A stretch of DNA of 10,749 nucleotides, taken from Candidatus Bathyarchaeota archaeon. GTDB lineage: Archaea > Thermoproteota > Bathyarchaeia > RBG-16-48-13 > GCA-020355125. The stretch spans positions 1 through 10,749 of the forward strand of contig DAOVBJ010000018.1 in the NCBI GenBank assembly GCA_030670615.1, written 5' to 3'. Positions 6,238-10,749 of the stretch are shown piece by piece (position 1 is the first letter of the stretch; the number at the start of each line of letters is the position of its first letter). A model generated the notes under the pieces. It saw nothing but the letters and a program-made list of their open reading frames with translations, was not told the origin of the DNA and did no database searches. The position numbers and the translations under genes are program-made.

Positions 6238-6657
6238 TTGGCGAATAAATCTTTGGGGCCTGCGACGTTAATTATTACCCTCCTTCTCACAGTCATAGCG
6301 ATAGTGCTGTATCAATATCGCCACATCTTCTCGTTCATCCGTTATCGCCGGACACTAAAATCTTTGGAAACCAAGGATGAGAAGCCTTTTAAGCCAACGG
6401 TTGAAAAGGTTTGCCCGCATTGCGGTGAAGTCATGGAAGAAGGGTATTTAGTCGGTCCCGAGGGTATTTACTGGAGTAAAGACGTTCCCCCCTACGGTTT
6501 TGGTTTACATTTTCCCGGAGTCAGATTGATTAACGAGCCCTTAGCTCCAAACAACTTTCTGTTCTCAGATAGAGAACCGATCCTTTCTTCTTCTCGATGC
6601 AGAAGATGTAAGATAATACAGATTGACTTGAAGGCCCAAGATTTCAGGATACAATGA
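6238..6657 (+). CDS. Membrane-anchored zinc-ribbon protein (DUF6487-like)
   Basis: A 139-residue protein. The N-terminus has one membrane helix (about residues 9-25) followed by a basic stretch R-Y-R-R, so the rest should be cytoplasmic. The soluble part has C59-P-H-C62 with G-E-V-M-E-E-G-Y-L after it, W79, and a second pair C121-R-R-C124. This C-P-x-C-G-x-x-M-x-x-G-Y-L pattern with a distant CxxC resembles the small zinc-ribbon family DUF6487 (PF20097), to my recollection; its function is unknown. TTG 6238 is the only reasonable start, because an in-frame stop lies at 6211-6213 and no other start codon falls between. The promoter geometry (TATA 25 bases upstream) agrees. It is the first of two plus-strand genes in the block. 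Confidence 0.75.
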   Translation: MANKSLGPATLIITLLLTVIAIVLYQYRHIFSFIRYRRTLKSLETKDEKPFKPTVEKVCPHCGEVMEEGYLVGPEGIYWSKDVPPYGFGLHFPGVRLINEPLAPNNFLFSDREPILSSSRCRRCKIIQIDLKAQDFRIQ

Positions 6658-6713
6658 GGCGAGAGAAGCGGAGTAGATACAAAGACACTCGAGAATGTAC
6701 AAAAGGGTCCGGA

Positions 6714-6719
6714 TTTAAA
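6714..6719 (+). promoter_or_regulatory. Possible TATA box before the small unknown gene
   Basis: TTTAAA within GGATTTAAAG lies about 95 bases before TTG 6811, which would give a leader of about 70 bases. It sits in the 153-bp gap after the zinc-ribbon gene. The match is good, but the distance is long and unverified. Confidence 0.35.
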
Positions 6720-6810
6720 GCTCGATTGAGGCCGTGTCTCCAGTCAGTGGGCTGTGGGCGTACGACTTTCTGGGATCTGATGAGGAGTACACCTGATCCA
6801 TGAATGGGTC

Positions 6811-7122
6811 TTGAAACGTAAAGTATTAGTGTTGAATCGGACTTTGTTGAGTGTAGGTGGAAGAATGAGAGTGCAACCCATTCAAGATGGGAAAGAGGTT
6901 GATTTTGACGTCATCGGGGAGGATTGGAATACCTACCGACTCAAGGACGGCACCATTCTCAAAGTCAAATTGGTGTTGGCGGGAGTTATTCGACTTAATA
7001 ACAAGTTCGATCCGTTAGGAAACCCCATCTACATGATAAAAAGCACAAATGTCGTTCGGGTCATGGATGTCCCCGAAGAGCTGAAGCGAAAGCCCAAGCC
7101 ATCGAGTACCCCGACTGTTTAA
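6811..7122 (+). CDS. Small protein of unknown function
   Basis: 103 residues from TTG 6811. I do not recognise a named family, though the middle (N-T-Y-R-L-K-D-G-T-I-L-K-V-K-L-V-L, residues 40-56; then D-P-L-G-N-P-I-Y and the tail V-P-E-E-L) looks like a conserved small beta-rich domain that I have an impression of from other archaeal hypothetical proteins. There are no Cys pairs, membrane helix or signal peptide; the C-terminus is Lys/Pro/Ser-rich. The start is unclear: a good GAGGAG (6782-6787) is too far from TTG, but stands five bases from an in-frame CTG (6793). A four-codon frame ATG 6800 to TGA 6814 overlaps the TTG. It converges on the radical SAM gene with a 20-bp gap. Confidence 0.7.
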   Translation: MKRKVLVLNRTLLSVGGRMRVQPIQDGKEVDFDVIGEDWNTYRLKDGTILKVKLVLAGVIRLNNKFDPLGNPIYMIKSTNVVRVMDVPEELKRKPKPSSTPTV

Positions 7123-7142
7123 GACGCCATCCTACCCCAGAG

Positions 7143-8465
7143 TTAGGTGTCGTGCTGTAACTTTAAAGGGCATCCCGCGCCGCACGTGTCGAGCTGGGGA
7201 CAGTCACGACATTTCTCAGGAGCGTATTTTCTTGCGCGTATTTCAACGCATAAGGGGTTATTCCAAATCTTGTTCCAGTCATCTTTAAGGAGGTTCCCGA
7301 GGGGCGTGAAATAGCTTTGACAGGGAAGAACGTCTCCTGTCGGCTCGATACACATGCTAATCCGGCAAGCACTGCAACTTTTTATCCCAAGCTCCAATTG
7401 TAAGGGGTTTAGGACGCAGTACTGGGTAGGCGTGTACCAGATGAACTCCATTCCCAGCATTTCAGCGTAATCCCGAATCTTGGTGAGTGAGGGTTCAAGT
7501 CGCGCCTCGTCAAGGGCAAATGCCTTAGCCGCCTCGGGAGTCTTCCCAGAATAGATGAGGCTATTACACGCGAAGTGGTCGAGGCCTAGGCTATGAATGA
7601 ACTTGATTGTTTCAACGATGTCATCTACGTTGTATTTGGTGAGGGTGGTATTCGTAAGGGTGTACACGGGGGTTGCAATGGCGTTTTTTAACCCTTGAAC
7701 CGTTTCCTTCCAACTCCCTTTGACGCCCGTAATCCGGTCATGCACGACTTCATCATAGGATTCGAGGGTGATCTGAATGTGGTCAAGACCCGCCTGAATC
7801 AACGCGTCCAAGTACTCCGTGTCCTTCAACCGTCGCCCATTTGTCACGAGGCCGCTTACCAACCCTTTTTCCTCAGCGTATCTAACCAGTTGAGGAAGGT
7901 CCTCCCGAAGAGTGGGTTCTCCACCGGTAAACACCACATGGGGTATTCCCAGCTCAAAGACCTTGTCAATAACGCTAAACCACGCCTCAGTTCCAAGCTC
8001 GTTTGTCTCTCGCGGCCCACCAGCATAACAGTGAAAGCATTGATTATTGCAGCGATAGGTTAAGGCCAAGTCCATCCGGTATGGAGCGGACATCTCCTGT
8101 GTAAAGGGCTCCAGTTTTTCTACTCCCAAGTAGGAGATGGGACAGACGTCACTCGTCTTCGCAAACGTGTTGATGATGAAGAGAAGGTCCTGATGATCGT
8201 TTAGCGCACTCTCGTACTCAACTCTGAAAACTCGTTGAATCTCTCGAGCAGCTTCCTCCTCCGTTTTTCCCGTAATGAAATGGTAAATGTGCTCCGCCGC
8301 CGTCCTGTTTAGGAAGAGAACGCGGGAGGCGTTGATGATGAGGACTCCGCTGCCGTCCTCTTCAATCCTGAGGTGTAGACGAAGACCCTGCCACTTCCCG
8401 GTTGCTCGATAATGGTATAACCCTGTCTTCACTCTTTTCGATAAGATTTTTTTGAAAACCTTCAT
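7143..8465 (-). CDS. Radical SAM/SPASM enzyme with PqqD-like N-terminal region, probable peptide maturase
   Basis: 440 residues from ATG 8465. About residues 38-100 look like a PqqD/RRE fold (GVLIINASRVLFLN, then T-A-A-E-H-I-Y-H-F-I-T-G-K-T-E-E-E-A). The radical SAM core carries C139-x3-C143-x2-C146 for the 4Fe-4S cluster and G181-G-E-P184 for SAM binding. The C-terminus has a full SPASM set, C367-x9-G377-x4-C382 and C419-x2-C422-x5-C428-x3-C432, expected to hold auxiliary clusters. RRE plus rSAM plus SPASM is typical of RiPP-modifying enzymes. ATG 8465 is two bases after the upstream stop, with GGAGGTG about 11 bases before it. A longer in-frame version to 8546 only reads the Cys-Ala repeat DNA in another frame. 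The likely substrate is the Cys tail encoded just upstream. The chemistry is not readable from sequence. Confidence 0.9.
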   Translation of the reverse strand: MKVFKKILSKRVKTGLYHYRATGKWQGLRLHLRIEEDGSGVLIINASRVLFLNRTAAEHIYHFITGKTEEEAAREIQRVFRVEYESALNDHQDLLFIINTFAKTSDVCPISYLGVEKLEPFTQEMSAPYRMDLALTYRCNNQCFHCYAGGPRETNELGTEAWFSVIDKVFELGIPHVVFTGGEPTLREDLPQLVRYAEEKGLVSGLVTNGRRLKDTEYLDALIQAGLDHIQITLESYDEVVHDRITGVKGSWKETVQGLKNAIATPVYTLTNTTLTKYNVDDIVETIKFIHSLGLDHFACNSLIYSGKTPEAAKAFALDEARLEPSLTKIRDYAEMLGMEFIWYTPTQYCVLNPLQLELGIKSCSACRISMCIEPTGDVLPCQSYFTPLGNLLKDDWNKIWNNPLCVEIRARKYAPEKCRDCPQLDTCGAGCPLKLQHDT

Positions 8466-8467
8466 GA

Positions 8468-10102
8468 TTAACGGGCACCTCCTCCAGCGCAGGCGCAGGC
8501 ACAAGAAACACAGGCGCATGCACAGGCGCATTGGGCGCAGGCGCACACGCAGTTGGATCTTCTGCGAACGGACTCTGAGGACTGGGAAGACTTTGGAGGC
8601 TGTAAGAGCCTATTGGCAAACTGTTCCACATCTCGCACGATATTATTCGTCGCACTCTCTAATCCCGAAACGATGTTGCCAGCAAATTCCTGCACAGGCA
8701 TAGGCTTGACCGCGCCTGGCGTGGGTGTGGTCGCAGCGATTGGTGTGGGCGTCGCTTGCCCAGACCCTATTGATCCTCGGGAAAAGTAGGGGCCATACCA
8801 GTACCAGTACCAGCCTGGTCGGGGCAGGATCATCATGTCTGACGGGAAGGATGTCTTGAACCGGTCTTCATAGTCCTCGTCGACTAGGAGCCATTGTATG
8901 TTGTTTTCAATCGCTTCCTCTTGAAGTTGAGGCGTGCCTGCGTGTGTTACTTGATCCCAAGCCTTTGTGGTGATGGATTTGTAATAGTTGACGGTGTCGG
9001 CTCGGGAGTAGCCTCTCATTTTCCTGTCCACATTGTTGCGGAGACTGAGGTAGGTTCGCGCTAGTCGCTGTTCGTTCAGTGAACCCGCAGGTTCGATAGC
9101 TTGGAGAAAGTCGATTTCATAATACCTCTTCTTGGACGCGTCTCCGTTCCCAGTCATATCCTCAAGTTTCTTCACTTTCAGCAAGGGTTTAACGGCCTCA
9201 ACGAGCGCCAGCCTCTTCAGTAAAAGGCTGAAGAGAATCATAGTCAGAACTCTCACAGGTGGGATGCCCACCACCACTGCTGCCTCCACCGAGGTTAACC
9301 CTCTCCTCGACCCCAATGCCTCAATCATCACCCGAGGCTTCGCGTATACCTCTCTTCTCCGCCTGAGATAGATGACCGCCACCACGGCCACCAAGATGAT
9401 GAAAAAGATTGCGAGGTAGAACCCGAAGCCTAGGCCCGTAGGAGATAGAGTGACGTACTCTTCGGGGACGGAAACCCCGAAGGTCAATTGAGTATTGGGA
9501 GGAATGTCGTCCTGACTCCAGTATACGGCGAAGGAGCCGTCCACGGTCGATAAAAAGGCCGGCTCTGAGGTCTTGATAGTTTGCTCGGTGACGCCCTCGG
9601 GCGGAACGATGGCGACGCGGAGGTCCTCCGTCCACGCATCGAAGTAGGTGGGTACAAACTGCATTCCCACATACCCAGGGTTCATCGTATCGGGGGAGAG
9701 CATGTTGGGCACCGTGGCCACGAGGAGAACGGTTCCGCTCTCTCCTGGACTCATCGGATGACCGAAATAGATCTCGACGGCGTAGTAGCTGCCACTGCTC
9801 ACGTCTTGGTAGCTGAGGCTGTTCCCCGACAGATCCTCAACCAAGATAATGTCGAAGCCCCTCGCCGGAAGCCCGATGGTTAGATAGCCTAAGGCAGACG
9901 ACTCGTAGATGATAGTGATGTTATACTGGATGTCTATAGAAGCATCTTCGTTGATCCAGACGACGGCCCACTCCCTGTCGATGTGATACAGAATAGCGGA
10001 AACATTGCTTGGATCAAGTGCCTCAATACTTTGAGTGAAGAAAGCTGTGAAGATAACAACCATCAGGAGCGGGAGTATCTTATACTTGCACCTCATCACC
10101 AT
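8468..10102 (-). CDS. Secreted/membrane protein (DUF2207-like) with cytoplasmic Cys-Ala C-terminal tail
   Basis: 544 residues. A signal peptide (hydrophobic about 9-23, possible cleavage after SIEA28) precedes a beta-rich ectodomain (about 30-220), then one membrane helix (about 224-245) and R-R-R-R (247-250), so the rest should be cytoplasmic. Residues 255-315 (LTSVEAAVVVGIPPVRVL) resemble a winged helix. Next come an acidic/helical region, an aromatic patch GWYWYWYGPY (430-439), a Thr/Pro linker (450-468), an amphipathic helix (about 469-500), and a tail with Cys at 518, 520, 522, 525, 527, 529, 531, 534, 536 and 538, ending GGGAR. The layout resembles DUF2207 membrane proteins, many of which end in Gly-rich tails. 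ATG 10102 has GAGGAG five bases upstream and overlaps the zinc-ribbon gene by seven bases. The Cys tail beside a radical SAM gene suggests it is modified. Confidence 0.85.
   Translation of the reverse strand: MVMRCKYKILPLLMVVIFTAFFTQSIEALDPSNVSAILYHIDREWAVVWINEDASIDIQYNITIIYESSALGYLTIGLPARGFDIILVEDLSGNSLSYQDVSSGSYYAVEIYFGHPMSPGESGTVLLVATVPNMLSPDTMNPGYVGMQFVPTYFDAWTEDLRVAIVPPEGVTEQTIKTSEPAFLSTVDGSFAVYWSQDDIPPNTQLTFGVSVPEEYVTLSPTGLGFGFYLAIFFIILVAVVAVIYLRRRREVYAKPRVMIEALGSRRGLTSVEAAVVVGIPPVRVLTMILFSLLLKRLALVEAVKPLLKVKKLEDMTGNGDASKKRYYEIDFLQAIEPAGSLNEQRLARTYLSLRNNVDRKMRGYSRADTVNYYKSITTKAWDQVTHAGTPQLQEEAIENNIQWLLVDEDYEDRFKTSFPSDMMILPRPGWYWYWYGPYFSRGSIGSGQATPTPIAATTPTPGAVKPMPVQEFAGNIVSGLESATNNIVRDVEQFANRLLQPPKSSQSSESVRRRSNCVCACAQCACACACVSCACACAGGGAR
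8489..8551 (-). repeat. Cys-Ala repeat coding tract (putative modified core)
   Basis: This codes residues 518-538 of the membrane protein: CVCACAQCACACAC, then VS, then CACAC. The DNA is a near-repeat of TGCGCC units with TGT/TGC and GCC/GCA variation, so the protein repeat is kept although codons differ in places. Ten of 21 residues are Cys, all in CxC or CxxC spacing. Such a tract could bind metal or be a substrate for thioether cross-linking. Confidence 0.8.
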
Positions 10103-10446
10103 GTAGGCTCCTCTGTCACCTCAAAGTTGTTACCACAATAGTCACATTTTATGAACGGTCGCCCATCAATTACAATCGTCTTTTCAGCATTCAAATTAGC
10201 ACCGCAGTTGGGGCAATGGAGTTCCTTCATCCTTATGGGGCCAGAAACTTTGACCGTCTGCGTAATCTCAATAGGCTTCTTCTCCCTGGAAAAGTAGAGG
10301 AGCGCTATAGCAACCGCTATGAAGACCCCGCCTACAGGCAGCCTATACTCATAGGGTGGATAGGAAGCCATCAAGAAAAGGCTTCCAAGGACGATGAGTC
10401 CCGCGGAAACTAGGTAAAGAATCCATTTTAAAACGCCCTTCGCCAC
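10096..10446 (-). CDS. Two-TM protein with C-terminal zinc ribbon
   Basis: 116 residues. Two membrane helices (about 6-27 and 37-53) form a hairpin, followed by S-R-E-K-K, which places both ends in the cytoplasm. The soluble part holds a zinc ribbon: C78-P-N-C81 and C101-D-Y-C104 separated by I-V-I-D-G-R-P-F-I-K, ending in E-V-T-E-E-P-T-W. No known function. GTG 10446 is the start: a stop lies two codons upstream, and GAGGT stands seven bases before GTG. The stop lies inside the start region of the next gene (seven-base overlap), so it is the first gene of the Cys-tail/radical SAM operon and probably acts with them, perhaps as a membrane scaffold or partner. That role is inferred only from the arrangement. 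Confidence 0.82.
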   Translation of the reverse strand: MAKGVLKWILYLVSAGLIVLGSLFLMASYPPYEYRLPVGGVFIAVAIALLYFSREKKPIEITQTVKVSGPIRMKELHCPNCGANLNAEKTIVIDGRPFIKCDYCGNNFEVTEEPTW

Positions 10447-10453
10447 GCCTCAG

Positions 10454-10458
10454 ACCTC
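10454..10458 (-). promoter_or_regulatory. Ribosome binding site of the Cys-tail operon
   Basis: GAGGT on the minus strand ends seven bases before GTG 10446, which settles that GTG as the start of the first gene of the operon. Confidence 0.6.
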
Positions 10459-10480
10459 AATAGGGTAGTTCATAAGGCTG

Positions 10481-10489
10481 TAATTTATG
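10481..10489 (-). promoter_or_regulatory. TATA-like box of the zinc-ribbon/Cys-tail/radical SAM operon
   Basis: CATAAATTA on the minus strand lies about 25 bases before position 10460, which would start a short leader (about 14 bases) containing the GAGGT site. The geometry is right for an archaeal promoter; no operator was recognised beside it. Confidence 0.45.
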
Positions 10490-10549
10490 TTTTTAGAATT
10501 TGGCAACGTAGTGTTGACGAAAGAACACGTAAAATTGTTAACGCGCTAA

Positions 10550-10569
10550 CTTCCCAAAAAAAAAGGAAG
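10550..10569 (-). terminator. T9 run flanked by CTTCC/GGAAG
   Basis: On the minus strand a run of nine T (10556-10564) lies between CTTCC and GGAAG arms. A U-run of this length is a good archaeal terminator and could end transcription of a minus-strand gene beyond the right edge, isolating the operon. No such gene is visible in the window. Confidence 0.4.
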
Positions 10570-10716
10570 AGGCCAAGTGGAAGAGCTAGCTAGCTGGTGA
10601 CGCATTTGTCGACCCGGTCTCATCACTGTGTACAACAGGTTGACGTGTTTGGCCCACTGATCCTTTAACACTCTTGTATTTCAGACGGGTTTTACAAGGG
10701 ATAATGCGTAGTATAA

Positions 10717-10730
10717 TTAACTTAAGTTAA
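10717..10730. repeat. 14-base AT-rich palindrome at window edge
   Basis: TTAACTTAAGTTAA is a perfect palindrome in a run of AT-rich DNA reaching the edge. It could be a regulator site or the promoter of a gene to the right. Palindromes of low complexity arise by chance, so support is weak. Confidence 0.25.
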
Positions 10731-10749
10731 AATATATTAAATTTTAATA

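Larger units (their letters stand above)
10447..10749. other. Upstream non-coding stretch to the right edge
   Basis: 303 bp with no convincing gene on either strand. It holds the operon promoter (near 10481-10489), a possible minus-strand terminator (10550-10569), a 12-base palindrome AGCTAGCTAGCT (10583-10594) and an AT-rich end with the palindrome TTAACTTAAGTTAA (10717-10730). The GTGATGA on the minus strand looks like a box C, but no box D partner fits. No tRNA pattern seen. Confidence 0.55.

Noticed and set aside
6775..6800. TGATGA followed by CTGA, resembling box C and D' of a C/D guide RNA
   Set aside because: The base before TGATGA is C, the interval is only nine bases, and no second C'/D pair follows.
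8466..8546. N-terminal 27-codon extension of the radical SAM gene, rich in Arg, Leu and Cys
   Set aside because: It is the Cys-Ala repeat of the upstream gene read in another frame; a good ribosome site supports ATG 8465.
8452..8703. Arg/His-rich plus-strand frame opposite the Cys-Ala tract
   Set aside because: Its composition comes from the complementary repeat DNA; no ribosome site or domain.
10583..10594. AGCTAGCTAGCT palindrome
   Set aside because: A simple four-base tandem repeat is automatically palindromic; no other sign of a site.
10620..10630. GTGATGA on the minus strand, a perfect box C match
   Set aside because: No CTGA box D lies at a usable distance on either side, so no guide RNA can be built.

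Overview
The window is archaeal chromosomal DNA. Evidence: eukaryote-like ribosomal proteins (eL15, eL43), an RNA exosome (Rrp4, Rrp41, Rrp42), SBDS, a Pop5-type RNase P subunit and a proteasome alpha subunit, all in one gene string; TATA-like boxes a few tens of bases before genes; several GTG or TTG starts. A Thermoproteota/Bathyarchaeia-like lineage is my guess from the look of the proteins, but the sequence alone does not fix the taxon.

Left part (minus strand, read from 5803 down to 272): a nine-gene translation/RNA-decay/proteolysis string in the order eL15, PF01877/COG1325-type RNA-binding protein, Pop5/Rnp2, PsmA, SBDS, Rrp4, Rrp41, Rrp42, eL43. Neighbours overlap or nearly touch, except for two gaps (about 80 bp before psmA, about 113 bp before rrp4). 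This is the well-known archaeal exosome-proteasome superoperon. Rnp3 (Rpp30) is missing from its usual place, and RpoP/Brix genes do not follow eL43: a plus-strand gene, cut by the window edge and ending at 239, converges on the operon instead. The gap before rrp4 holds a small ORF broken by one stop.

Middle (5804-7122): a 434-bp gene-free stretch with several hairpins, then two plus-strand genes: a one-TM zinc-ribbon protein with a probable leaderless TTG start, and a small conserved-looking protein of unknown function whose start is unclear.

Right part (minus strand, read from 10446 down to 7143): a compact three-gene operon. A two-TM zinc-ribbon protein overlaps a 544-residue secreted/membrane protein, whose last 27 residues are an extreme Cys-Ala tail (10 Cys within residues 518-538). 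Two bases further on lies a radical SAM/SPASM enzyme with a PqqD-like N-terminal region. This has the logic of a RiPP system (precursor tail plus RRE-bearing radical SAM maturase), except that the putative core peptide sits on the cytoplasmic end of a large membrane protein. It is the most interesting item in the window. The last 300 bp hold its promoter, a T-run that may terminate upstream minus-strand transcription, and an AT-rich palindrome at the edge.
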